Source: Cichorium intybus (Eukaryota; Streptophyta; Magnoliopsida; Asterales; Asteraceae). From it: DNA of 64,000 nt. The position numbers were made by a program, and so were the translations under genes. The notes under the pieces were generated by a model that worked only from the letters and a program-made list of their open reading frames with translations, had not been told where the DNA came from and searched no databases. This document shows positions 21,203-32,684 of this stretch, piece by piece. How positions within the stretch are numbered: the stretch's first letter is position 1; each line of letters begins with the position of its first letter. The DNA lies in contig CM042012.1 in assembly GCA_023525715.1 (NCBI GenBank), positions 54,402,839-54,466,838 on the forward strand. The letters are read 5' to 3'.

Positions 21203-22676
21203 TACCATTGTTGTGATGGCTTTCGGATGGGGATCTTACATTTCCTAAAGGAGAGTTATTATGAGCCATAGAAAAGCTAACAGGAACCTGACACAAAAGA
21301 AAAGTAATTTTGTCACTAATATGTAGTGTAATACTATAAGAATCATTTATTTATATTTAATTACCTCGAAGTTCAAATTGTCAAGCACTCCATATAAGTT
21401 TACATTTGGAATATGATCCTTGACGAGGTCGACGAGAACACTCAATGCATTTTGTGTACGAGCTAACCCATCCTTTAATTGTTGAACAGTTTGTGGATCG
21501 GTAGAACATGAAGCACCATTGTCTTTTACAACTGGCATCCTTCCTACACATCGAATGAACCCATGTTTCTCTGGTCCCTTAACTTTAGAGTAGTCATCAT
21601 TTGAATAATCATCTTCGGTCCCTTGTATGTTTGTACCGTCACTTGAAATAGCTTGTATGGAAGACTACAAAAACAAAAAGAGTTTTAATACAAGTTATTA
21701 TAAGTATAAAAAGTTATTAATGTTGATAGAATACATTACCACAATTTGAGCAACATTGTCATTAACAATACTCCCATCTTTATGAGTATGACTTATTCGG
21801 TATATTTCCCCTCGTGTTGGGTATGCACCATTATTTTTCGTTGCCTACAACAAAAATTAATTTCATTTCATGACCACTAAACAATTGGATAAGAAACAAA
21901 CTATACATATATGACGAAATAGCAACTAGAATAATACCTCTTCATGAGCAAGTCTAGCAAATGATTTTGTCCCCATGACATGAGGCTCTTGCATCTTCAA
22001 GCGACTCGTTCTTTTTACATCACATGTCCTCTTTGTAATTACAAAAATTAAGACATTACATGTAAACAATAAAGTCATACTTTGAGCGATAAGTATAAGT
22101 TAACAAAATCACTACCTGATACTCTGGATCAAACCAACGAACTACGAGTTCTTTAAATTGTTCTGGGTTCACACGATTATCATTATCTTTCTGTTGTGCC
22201 ACAATCTCATCAATCGTAAGGCTTGGATCATATGCTCGTGCTTTTAGTGAACCTTTCCAATGCCTCCACTTTTTTCCCATGCTATAAAATATCCATTTTT
22301 TTATCAAACGTGTTTCGTTTGGATGAATAACGAATTTTGACTGCAATGAAACTTAAATAAGTTAACAAACGCGTACATTAATAAGAGAAATTCCAAAAGA
22401 GTATTTTTCATTTACCTTGACAATAGAATACATATCCTCTTTTTTACGCATGGGAACCTTTCTCCAGTCTTCATATTGTATTCCGACATGTTCAGCCATC
22501 CTCACAAGTGTCCCAAGGAATTGTGTTAGTTCATTTCCTTCTTCTCCAACTGGTTTCCCAAACTTGTTGAATGTTACTACTATTTTTACATCACTACCCA
22601 TCTTCCATGTCGCAGATTTTACAATATGACCCCTACCCTTCTTTTGAGTTCCTTTTAATAAAATACAAAACAACAA
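21203..22676 (-). pseudogene. CACTA plant transposase-like gene (Ptta/En/Spm), partial
   Basis: On the minus strand at least five exon-like blocks can be followed, bounded by GT/AG signals. About 22676-22415 contains FNKFGKPVGEEGNELTQFLG and RKVPMRKKEDMY. About 22340-22117 contains KKWRHWKGSLK and VNPEQFKELVVRWFDPEYQ. About 22030-21938 contains MQEPHVMGTKSFARLAHEE. About 21845-21740 contains TRGEIYRISHTHKDGS. About 21666-21367 and 21288-21203 form a coiled-coil-like C-terminus (QQLKDGLARTQNALSVLVDL). This matches the plant Ptta/En/Spm 'Transposase_24' family, which binds rather than cuts DNA. The N-terminal exons are missing; tandem repeats lie where they should be. Confidence 0.75.
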
Positions 22677-22689
22677 AAATTAGGATGTT

Positions 22690-23900
22690 GTAATAGAAAG
22701 AAACCAAAGTAGGATGCTTTTTTAGATAGAAACCAAATTAGGAGGTTGTTACAGGGACTTTGTAATTTCTGCAACAGGAACAACCTATGCAAGTAATAGC
22801 ATCATAATTTGGTTTCTTTCACAGGGACCATTTCTGTAAAAATTGTCATGCCACAAGGACCATTTCTGTAAAACTGTCATGTCACAGGGACCATATCTGT
22901 AATAGATACCCAATTGAACAAAAGTAGGATGTAGTAATAGAAAACAAAAACCAAAGTATGATGCTTTTTTAGATAGAAACTAAATTAGGAGATTGTTACA
23001 GAAACAAATATTGCAAGTAATAGCATCATACTTTGGTTTCTTTCACAGGGACCATTTCTGTAAAAACTGTCATGCCACAGGGACCATTTCTGTAAAACTG
23101 TCATGTCACAGGGACCATATATGTAATAGATACCCAATTGAACAAAAGTAGGATGTAGTAATAGAAAACAAAAACCAAAGTATGATGCTTTTTTAGATAG
23201 AAACTAAATTAGGAGATTGTTACAGAAACAAATATTGCAAGTAATAGCATCATACTTTGGTTTCTTTCATAGGGACCATTACTGTAAAAACTGTCATGCC
23301 ATAGGGACCATTTCTGTAAAACTGTCATGTCACATGGACCATTTCTGTAATAGATACCCAATTGAACAAAAGTAGGATGTAGTAATAGAAAACAAAAACC
23401 AAAGTATGATGTTTTTTTAGATAGAAACTAAATTAGGAGATTGTTACAGAAACAAATATTGCAAGTAATAGCATCATACTTTGGTTTCTTTCACAGGGAC
23501 AATTTCTATAAAACTGTCATGTCACACGGACCATTTCTGTAATAGATACCCAATTGAACAAAAGTAGGATGTAGTAATAGAAAACAAAAACCAAAGTATG
23601 ATGTTTTTTAGATAGAAACTAAATTAGGAGATTGTTACAGGGACTTTTACATGTAATTTCTGCCACAGAAAAAAATATTGCAAGTAATAGCATCATACTT
23701 TGGTTTCTTTCACAGGGACCATTTCTGTAAAAACTGTCATGCCACAGGGACCATTTCTGTAAAACTGTCATGTCACAAGGACCATTTCTGTAATAGATAC
23801 CAAATTAAACAAAAGTAGGATGTAGTAATAGAAAACAAAAACCAAAGTATGATGCTTTTTTAGATAGAAAACTATTAACAACTTTACATGTTATATTATT
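22690..23900. repeat. ~220-bp tandem repeats inside CACTA (about 5 copies)
   Basis: The GGTTTCTTTCACAGGGACCA block recurs at 22811, 23035, 23259, 23483 and 23702, a period of 219-224. Each unit carries one to three copies of GGGACCATTTCTGTAA and the phrase CAAAAGTAGGATGTAGTAATA. A partial inverted copy lies at about 23905-24005, giving a potential large hairpin. Confidence 0.9.
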
Positions 23901-24690
23901 CAGTTTGGGTATCTATTACAGAAATGGTCCTTGTGACATGACACTTTTTGTTTTCTATTACTACATCCTACTTTTGTTCAATTGGGTATCTACATCCTAC
24001 TTTTTATGTTTCAAACCAGTCAAAGCAAACTATTAACACAGTAGTACAACTCATAGCAGCAAAAATTGGCAAAGGATCTAACTAAGAAATAAAGGATTTG
24101 GAAATATACCGAAGATCAATAGGTTCCAGCAATAACAGGAGGATGTAAAATCTCAAATGAACCAGCAAAATCTGATTTGGCGTAAGAGAGGGGTGGAGCA
24201 CCGGCGCAACTGTGCAGGTACCACCGGAACCTTGACCTTGTACAATTTAACCAACAAAATCTCAAATGAACGAAGGAAAAGGAGAATGTAAACTGCTAAA
24301 TAAAGATGGAGTAAGAAGCATACCGAAAATCGAAGGCTAAAGCGGAATTTCGAAGGCTAAAGCGGGATTTCACGATTTAGGGCAATCGATTAATCTTTGA
24401 ACGACGAGGCGGGGGGGAGAGTGGAGCAAGGGAGGGGTCGAGTTCAGGAGCGACTATGCAAGAATGAGGGAATATCGAAGGCTAAAGCGGGATTTCACGA
24501 TTTTGTTTCCCGCTTGAGGATTTTCATCCTTTTCGGACTTGAGAGTGGAGGGAGTGAATATGATTCAATTTTTTTACAAGTGGGTTACGATCAATATAAG
24601 GGTTTTAAAAGTTCACGATAAAATAATCTTTTTATTGTATGATATATAAAATTTTAATGGTTTTTTATTTATAAATAAGACAATTAGTGT
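23901..24690. other. CACTA internal region without a recognisable gene
   Basis: This contains the inverted partial copy of the tandem unit and three copies of CGAAGGCTAAAGCGG (near 24326, 24350 and 24477). It probably represents the 5' untranslated end of the original transposase gene. No supported ORF. Confidence 0.5.
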
Positions 24691-24867
24691 CATAATATAT
24701 AAAGTGCCACTGATTAGTAGGGTAATAGTGTCATAAAACGTAAAGTGCCACTATATCTTTTAATAGTTATAATAGGATAAAAAAAAGGGCCACTAAAAGT
24801 ATGTTATAGTGGCACAAAAGAAAAATGCCACTAAAGCTTTGTGCCACTAAATGTAATTTTATTTGTA

Positions 24868-24874
<7 letters not shown>

Positions 24875-24954
<80 letters not shown>
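24875..24954. repeat. (TA)40 microsatellite
   Basis: Eighty bases of TA sit directly beside the CACTA right end, within the C1 LTR. Apparent ORFs across it encode only Tyr-Ile runs and are not genes. Confidence 0.97.
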
Positions 24955-24957
<3 letters not shown>

Positions 24958-25006
24958 TGGTGAATGTTAATGCAAACCCTAAGGTGATATTTTCCACAAT
25001 CCAACA

Positions 25007-25020
25007 TGGTATCAAGCAAG
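25007..25020 (+). promoter_or_regulatory. Primer-binding site of C1
   Basis: TGGTATCAAGCAAG directly follows the LTR end. It resembles the initiator-Met tRNA site TGGTATCAGAGC with changes. Confidence 0.8.
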
Positions 25021-25320
25021 GTAACGTGCGCCGATGTGAAGCTGTGGCTAGGTCACGAAAGAATTTTTTTCCCTCCTACCCTTCTCGGTCGTGATTCTCT
25101 CCAACCTATCTTCTTCACGTTTTCGGTTTTCACGCCTTGTTCTTGTTTGTCTCCTGCTCCTATTCGATCCCATGCACCACTTCTGCTGCCCTCACGCACT
25201 CAATCTTCTACGGGTTTAGTTTGGTTCATCTACTAAAATCCCTCTACCAAAGGTTAGTTCTTCGATTACTATTACGTTCTCTTTTGTTTTCATTTTGTTT
25301 TTCGATTTTACAATTGCCCA

Positions 25321-26037
25321 ATGACCAATGTCGCCGATACCTCAACCAATGTCCCTACGACACAACAACTTGCGTATGTCGTGACCAATGTTTACAACTC
25401 CTTTAGTTTCAAATTGACATCGGATAGGTCCAAATACAAGTTGTGGTGTCGCATTTTGAAGGACATATGCACTGGGGCTAAAGTTTCCGGTCATATCAAT
25501 GGAAAATCCAAGCCAAAAGATCATGATGATGATGAAGATTGGTACTCTATTGACTCTCGTGTCAAATATTGGTTTTACTCAACTTGTGATCCCTCGGCTT
25601 TACAAGTCATTACAAAAGATTCGTGCACCGCCAAAGACATGTGGGACAATCTTCATGCATTTTTTCTTAACAATAAAATGCCTCGAATGCTCCAACTACA
25701 AGATCAATTCCGCAACACTAAGAAATGTGCGTCTTCCATTCATGATTATTGTCATAATATCAAGCATTTAGCCGATGCACTTCATGATGTTGAAAATGAA
25801 ATTTCCAATGTTAAGCTTGTTATGCAAATATTACGTGGTTTGCCGCCCTCCTACCAAAGCATTATTGATGTTATTACTAACACAAAACCCTTCCCATCCT
25901 TCATGGAAGCTAAAAATATGCTTCTTGTCCATGAACATCGCGAAGATAACAATGACTTGATGCTTGACCCAACAAACACTACCACTACGGCCCTTTATTC
26001 CGTTCAAACCCAAACCGGAAAATCGAAAAATAAATGA
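25321..26037 (+). pseudogene. C1 gag (copia-type UBN2/retrotran_gag)
   Basis: This is a 238-residue open frame starting at ATG 25321. It shows the copia gag fold features YKLWCRILKD (about 35-45), DSRVKYWFYSTCDPS, the conserved MWDNLHAFFLNN segment, and GLPPSYQSIIDVITNTK. It stops at 26035-26037, right after a Lys/Asn-rich stretch. The frame of the Gln/Asn-rich tail continues poorly to 26323, where G3 interrupts. The zinc knuckle expected after this domain is not visible. Gag would form the cytoplasmic particle. Confidence 0.85.
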
Positions 26038-26328
26038 AAAAAAAAACGTAATAATAATCGGGCTACTTCCAAAGGCAGGGGGTAATTCTAGTATTTATAC
26101 CAATACTAACCAAATTTCAGGTACAAGTGCAAGCCAAAATTCAATTTTTGCAGGAATAATGGGGTCTCATCCAAATGCCACTTCCAATTTTCAGCAACAA
26201 GTGCAACCTTTTGGACAATTTTTCCTATAGCAACTCCTTGGAACACCACCTTTACGCCTACTACTGCCCAAACTACTTGCCTCCTCAAAACCAGCCTTTG
26301 GCCCACACTGGACCATTTCTGCCGACCT
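26038..26328 (+). pseudogene. C1 gag tail up to the G3 insertion
   Basis: Low-complexity Gln/Asn/Thr/Pro-coding text continues in shifted frames and resumes at 41653 (QQ/PSLGF-type text). It ends at the G3 target duplication cgacc (26324-26328), whose partner is cggcc (41648-41652). Confidence 0.6.
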
Positions 26329-27294
26329 AACAACGCCTATCAATATCAAGTAAATTAGTCGTTGTTAGGCCTTATTCTTGGTGAATTTATATCATATATG
26401 TCATGGAATTACTCACTTTTGTGCTAGTGTTATTGTGCAAGAAAAAGATGAAAACAGGGACTAAACATGGACAAAAATGAAAGAAGTTTGGATAAACATC
26501 ATTTCAGTCGAAGTAGTACGCGCGCCGCGGGAAGAAGACACGCGCATCGCGGATAGTCAACGATGAGGCGGCGTGTTGAAATTCAAACAGCGAGATACGG
26601 GGATAATGGATAAGACGCGACGCACATATAAGCTTTGCGCGGCGCGGATGTCCAGAAATTGCAACTATAAATAGAGGCATCGAGGTCGAATTTCAGGAGC
26701 AAAGAACGACCCAAAAGGTGGAACCTAGGTTTCTTTGACTTAGGATTTCGGATTTCAGCACTTCAATTGGTATTTCTTTATCTTTTCCATTTTATTTTAG
26801 TAATTTATAGTTTAGTGTAGCTTGCATTTCTTTGGTTCTAGATTGTTAGATCGGTTAGACTAGTGTAATTTTAGTTATTTTCAGAGTTGAAACCTTGTAG
26901 CTTCTGGATTTGAATTATATTTCAGTTAATCATTCGGTTCATGTTTTATTTCATTTTTTCGGTATTATTGATGTTTGGATGTTCTTTGAATGTGTTTGGA
27001 TTGTTTGTTGCTTCTAATTTTCTGGAATTTACTTCTGAAATCAGTAAGTAATCTTGGGTTATAGTTTGAAGTAATTTGGTCTAGTTGAACGCTTGTTTTG
27101 GTTTTTTTTGTTATTCAGTTTTATTGATTTTTCGGGGAAGTGGAAGAAACACCGCTGACTATAGCGTGACACTACAGTTGGTTATTCTGACGCTCTATCT
27201 GAACCACCAAACTCCGACGGATCGACCCTTACTACTGCTATACTAGTTAGTTGGTGAGGTTAATTTTCTATTTTTGACCGCATAACGACCTAGG
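26329..27294 (+). repeat. 5' LTR of G3 (main piece)
   Basis: This is homologous to 40681-41647. The TATA box lies at 26666-26673 and CG-rich CGCGTCGCGG-type motifs just upstream of it. The last seven bases of the LTR lie beyond G4 at 36175-36181. Confidence 0.9.
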
Positions 27295-28950
27295 TGTCAC
27301 ACCCCGATCCTTGGCGGAATCGATCAAGGCGTGATACATTGTTCAAAGTCTCATGACAACTATGTTATAATACGATTAGATTCAATTAAGTACTAAGTAT
27401 GCAAACAAGATCCACAACATACAAATACAAATCCAAATATAAACAACATTTATTACATCAAATTTAAATAATCTTGTAGGTTTCTAAGGTACACCCTACT
27501 TTTCATCAACTTCATTCTTCAAATCTGCATCATGGGTAAAAACAGGTCAACTACGAGAGTTGGTGAGTAATCTAGTTTTATTAAAGAAAATTATGAGTTT
27601 GAAAATTTTATAATTTGAAATGCGTTTTCTTTTGAAGTCGGAAAGCAAGTGTTATTGAGATAACGGTTTATAAATCAAAAATTGATTAACACATGATAAC
27701 AAGAACAACAAGTCCTCACCCTATATATACATATATATGTATATATATAGGATGGAGCATCTAATCATCATACACACTCAACCACATGCAATCAATCACA
27801 TTAGCGTCCCAAGGCGGGGTGGTCAACCCAATAGCGCTATTATTGTCCAAAACGTACCGCAAGAATACGGGAATAATCATGGAGATTAGACTAAAAATTG
27901 TAATGCACTAGAAGTACATGCAGCGTAAACAAATAATAATTATACAAATAATGATTCATGTATAAATGTCCCAACAATGTCTCAATGGTGAAAAAATAAT
28001 AAAATGAAGTTGGAACATATTAAAACCACATGATACACCCCAAAATTATTGAAAATTATAAAATATGGGGTAGATTACTCACATTAGTCCAATAAGGAAT
28101 GCGCGTCTTGTACGATAGACGGCTCGAGTCAAAATGTCGTAGAACCTAATATAATTAATAGTTTTGGCTTAGGAATCGATAAACGAGAATATAGTATTAA
28201 TAAAAATAATTAGACACATATTCTTATATTAGATGAATTAACAATAATCCAAATTTTGTTTTGAATATTAATGTATTCTTATTTTATTGATGGGATCCTG
28301 AGAAAAATCAGGTTTATGCATAAAATGAGTTTTAGATAGTTTGGTGGAATTAATTTGTTTCATTCATGAATTTGAGACTTTTAACAACTTACCTTGATGA
28401 ATGCTTCAAGAGGGATGAAGATTTGAGTATATTGGAGTGTTCTTGGCTGAAATATGAAGATTTCTAGGAGGAATTTCGAGATTGAGAGTGAGAGAAAGAA
28501 TAGATATGGTTTGAGTGGTGATGAGAATAATGTGTTGGAAGAAAAATGAAAGGAAAGATGATGGGAGGTGTGAGTGGGAGACAATGGGAATAAACTTTTA
28601 CTTTTGGTGGTCTTCATAATTCCCCACTAACACAAGCATCTTAAGAGTTTTATAAAATTTAATGTAGTGTTTATAAAAATAGAGTTTTATAAAAAATAGG
28701 TTATTATTTGATTATAACAATCTACTTTGATTTGAAGTTTAATTATAGCATTCAAGTTTGATTTTTTTTAATTTAGTTAGAGCATCATACTTTGATGTTA
28801 TTTTAATATGGTATCATAATTTAATTTGATTATAGTTATAACGTTATACTATGCTATATTGCTATTAACGTCAATTTAAATCTCGAGTAGGGTTTATTAA
28901 ATTTCCAATTGGGTTGGGTTGACCCGAATTCATTTTAGGCGGATGTCACA
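27295..28950 (-). repeat. 3' LTR of G4 (deleted form)
   Basis: Relative to the 5' LTR it lacks 992 bp (the counterpart of 34467-35458, junction at 28278/28279) and about 39 bp near 28880. The larger junction shares TTC on both sides, consistent with a microhomology deletion. A TA-rich palindrome lies at 27719-27752. Confidence 0.9.
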
Positions 28951-28968
28951 GTCTCCCCTACTTTAGGA
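28951..28968 (-). promoter_or_regulatory. Polypurine tract of G4
   Basis: The minus strand reads CCTAAAGTAGGGGAGAC directly before the 3' LTR, a good purine-rich primer. Confidence 0.8.
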
Positions 28969-29000
28969 AATTTCGTCCCGAATTTTAAGAAGATAGTACC

Positions 29001-32000
29001 TTAAGAGAAAAGTTGCGGGTATTTGGTACGCATTTGATCCTCACGCTCCCATGTATACTCGGGTACACGTGTTTACTGCCACCTAACCTTGACCAGGGGA
29101 ATGTGACTTCTTTTGAGTTGCTTTTCCTTTCGGTCTGCAATTTCCAAGGGTTTCTCGATAAATTGCATTGTCTCGTCGATTTGGATATCCTCGAGAGGAA
29201 CAAGAAGGTTCTCGTCAGCTAAACACTTCTTGAGGTTGGCTATATGAAATACTGGGTGAACTTTATTAAGCTCTATTGGTAGATCCAACTCGTAGGCTAC
29301 TGGTCCGATCCTTTTCAGGATTTTGAACGGGCCTACATAGCGTGGTGCCAATTTACCCTTGCGTCCAAATCGAACCACACCTTTCCATGGGGACACTTTT
29401 AACATGACCATGTCATCCACGGTAAATTCAAGCGGTTTGCGTCACTTGTCGCCGTAACTCTTTTGTCGACTACGAGCTGTGAGAAGGTTATTGCGAATCT
29501 GAGTGATTTTGTCGGTTGTTTCCTGGATAAGCTCAGGACCAACGATTGGAGAATCTACTGTTGCACGAATTACATGGGACTCGCCAATTTCATGCCAGCA
29601 AATAGGAGATCGGCATTTACGGCCATATGATGCCTCAAATGGTGGCATCCCGATGCTAGAATGATAACTGTTATTATAGGAGAATTCCACCAACGGTAAA
29701 TGAGAGTCCCAGTTTCCTCCGAAATCTAAGACACACGCCCTCAACATATCTTCGAGTGTTTGAATTGTCCTCTCAGATTGACCATCAGTCTGAGGATGAT
29801 AGGCGGTACTGAGATCGAGGCGGGTTCTCATGGCTTCTTGAAGTGATTGCCAGAACCGAGAGAGAAATATCTCATCACGATCTGAAATGATGCTGAGAGG
29901 GATGCCATGCCGACTAACTATCTCGTCGATGTAAATCCGAGCAAGTTGTTCGACCTTGAAATGTTCACGGATGGGAAGGAAGTGAGCAGATTTAGTCAAA
30001 CGGTCAATGATTACCCAAATGCTGTCATGTCCCTTTGTGGTACGGGGAAGTTTGGTTACGAAATCCATGGTGATCGCTTCCCATTTCCACTCGGGGATTA
30101 CCGGTTGGACCAATAGTCCAGAGGGTCGTTGATGTTCTGCTTTGACCCTGGAACATGTAAGAAATTTGGCTACGAATAAAGCAATATCCTTTTTCATTCC
30201 CGACCACCAATAATTGGTTCTCAGGCCATGATACATCTTGTCAGCACCAGGATGAATGGAATATCGACTTTTATGGATTTCTTCCATCAGGAATGTACGA
30301 AGATTGTCGCGATCTGGGATCCAGATGCGATCTTGATAATAGAAAATACCATCAGATTTAGATTCCAACTCCCCATCAATTCCCGTGGGCATGTCATTTT
30401 CGGTAATTGCCGAGTGTTGGGCTCCTCGAATTCGGTCACTGAGATTGGACAAGATAGGAGAACATATTAAATGAAATGCTTTTGCATGTTCTTTTCGGCT
30501 TAACGCATCGGCTACGACGTTCGCCTTGCCCGGATGATAGCGTATTTCACACTCGTAATCATTTAGGAGTTCGACCCATCGTGTTTGCCTCATATTGAGT
30601 TCCTTTTGATTAATAATATGTTGCAAGCTCTTATGGTCGGTGAAAATTACGCATTTAGTGCCGTAAAGGTAATGCCTCCAAATTTTAAGAGCAAAAACCA
30701 CGGCACCGAGCTCCAAATCATGAGTCGTATAATTCCTTTCGTGGATTTTGAGTTGTCGCGATGCGTAAGCTATAACCTTTCCCCTTTGCATCAAAACACA
30801 ACCTAGACCGAGATTGGAGGCATCGCAGTATACCACGAAATCTTCGGATCCTTCAGGGAGTGTAAGAATCGGAGCGTCACACAATCTTTGTTTAAGGGTT
30901 TGGAAAGCGTCTTTCTGCTTGGGTCCCCAATCAAATGGCGTACCCTTGCAAGTGAGAGAAGTAAGCGGTAAAGCGATCTTTGAGAAATTTGAAATGAAAC
31001 GCCGGTAATAGCCAGCTAAATCGAGGAAGGACCGAATTTCCTTGGGGGTACGTGGGGCTTTCCAATTCTTGACTGCTTCAACTTTTGCGGGATCGACTAA
31101 AATACCCTTGTCACTTACAATATGACCGAGGAATTGTACCTCATTTAACCAAAACTCGCATTTCAAAAATTTGGCGTAGAGCCGATTTCCTTGCAATGTT
31201 TGGAGAGTTAGGCGAAGGTGTCTTTCATGCTCTGCCTTTGTCTTGGAGTAAATGAGGATGTCATCAATAAAGACGATAAGAAAACGGTCAAGATAAGGTT
31301 TAAATACCCGATTCATCAAGTCCATGAATGCGGCAGGGGCATTTGTTAGGCCGAAAGGCATAACTGTGAACTCGTAATGACCATAGCGGGTTCGGAAAGC
31401 GGTTTTGGGGATGTCTTCTTCCCGTACTCGAAGTTGGTGATAACCCGAGCGGAGGTCAATTTTTGAGAAGCATGAAGCTCCTTGAAGCTGATCAAAAAGG
31501 TCGTCGATCCGAGGTAACGGATATCGGTTCTTGATGGTTAATTTATTTAACTCCCGATAATCGATACACATACGAAACGAACCATCTTTCTTTTTTATGA
31601 AGAGAACCGGGGCTCCCCAGGGTGAAGTACTAGGGCGGATAAATCCCTTATCGGTTAATTCTTGGAGCTGACTTGTCAATTCTTGCATCTCGGCTGGAGC
31701 CAACCGATATGGAGACTTGGCTATGGGAGCAGCCTCAGGAACGAGATCGATGCGGAACTCTAGCTCACGTACTGGAGGGAGTCCAGATACGTCATCGGGA
31801 AAGATGTCGGGAAAGTCTCGTACAATCGGAATATCTTCGATCTTCTTTTCTTTGGCCTTTGTTTCCACCACATGGGCTAAGAAATCCATGTATTCTTTAC
31901 GTAGATATGATCGAGCTTGAGTACATGACATAAGACTAAGCTTTTTCGAATGAGTCTCGCCATAAATACGAAGACTTTGACCGTCGGTGAGAGGAATACG

Positions 32001-32684
32001 AATGAACTTCTCGTAACATACTATTTCAGCATGGTTTTGGGATAGCCAATCCATTCCTACGATGATGTCGAAGCTACCAAGTTCCATAGGAACTAAATTG
32101 ATGGAAAATTTATGACCGCTAAAATCGAAAGTGCAATCTCGGATGACTGCATTGAGTGAAACGTATTTTCCATTGGCGGCTTCTACGGTAAAGTAATCAT
32201 CAAGAATCGTGCGAGGTGTTTGAAGTATGGGCTCAAATTCCAAAGACACAAAACTTTTATCGGCACCTGAATCAAAAAGTCCTGACGCGTAGCAGTCATT
32301 TATGAGAAACGTACCATTTACGACCTTGTTATCAGTCTGTGCTTGAGTTGAGGTAATGACAAAGGCTCGGCCTTTGAGAGCTGGAACCTGCATTGTTGGA
32401 TTTGCCTGGGCTTGAGTGTTGATGTTATTGACGAGCCTAGGACACGCGTTTCTGAAATAGGTGGGGTCACCACAGTTGAAGCATGTTCCAGTTGGATACC
32501 GGGTTTGTGTTTGCTGATTTGAGGGTAGAGCAAATGGTCGCTGAGTTTTTGGTACACGGCATGTGTCCGCCAAGTGGCCATAGCGACCACAAGTTGTACA
32601 AAGGCGACACGGGCTGGTGGTCATATGGTGATAGTTACAGTGGTTACAGAGGGGGTCGTAATGCCATCTATGAGAAACACGCAT
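29001..32684 (-). pseudogene. G4 gag C-terminus - protease - RT - RNase H - integrase - chromodomain
   Basis: This is one frame of 1228 codons including two stops (TGA 29442-29444 after SYGDK, TAA 29073-29075 after KVRWQ). The N-terminal 80 residues are the nucleocapsid end of gag: one knuckle is CTTCGRYGHLADTC; in the second, CFNCGDPTYFRNAC, Tyr replaces the zinc-binding His. Protease DSGAD is near 138; RT covers about 300-520 with FIDD near 473. RNase H starts at YCDASN near 618 and integrase lies at about 790-1050. The integrase Cys-x2-Cys is FLTC, with its first Cys lost, while D, D and E of the core are present. The C-terminal chromodomain ends EREDQMRTKYPQLF. The capsid part of gag is absent upstream. 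Confidence 0.93.

Larger units (their letters stand above)
20501..24870 (-). mobile_element. CACTA (En/Spm-type) DNA transposon, non-autonomous
   Basis: The ends are CACTACAAATAAAATTACAT and its exact inverted copy (…ATTTGTAGTG); the inverted match extends through TTTAGTGGCA, about 30 bp. Both subterminal regions are packed with AGTGGCAC/GTGCCACT motifs in both orientations (about 20520-20790 and 24690-24850), as expected for transposase-binding arrays. The 3-bp target duplication is imperfect: tat on the left, tgt on the right. Inside are a multi-exon gene fragment (21203-22676, minus strand) and a ~220-bp tandem repeat (22690-23900). No large TnpD-type transposase is found, so mobility would need a helper. 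Confidence 0.92.
20402..25006 (+). repeat. Left (5') LTR of C1, split by CACTA
   Basis: The LTR pieces are 20402-20500 and 24871-25006. They align to the 154-bp right LTR, with a (TA)40 expansion at 24875-24954 where the right LTR has only a few TA units. The CACTA element occupies 20501-24870. Confidence 0.9.

Noticed and set aside
24767..25094. ORFs encoding long Tyr-Ile runs
   Set aside because: These are translation of the (TA)40 microsatellite.
28381..28617. 78-codon Ser/Phe-rich ORF, repeated at 35561-35797
   Set aside because: It lies in both G4 LTRs, is low complexity (antisense of GA-rich text) and has no independent support.
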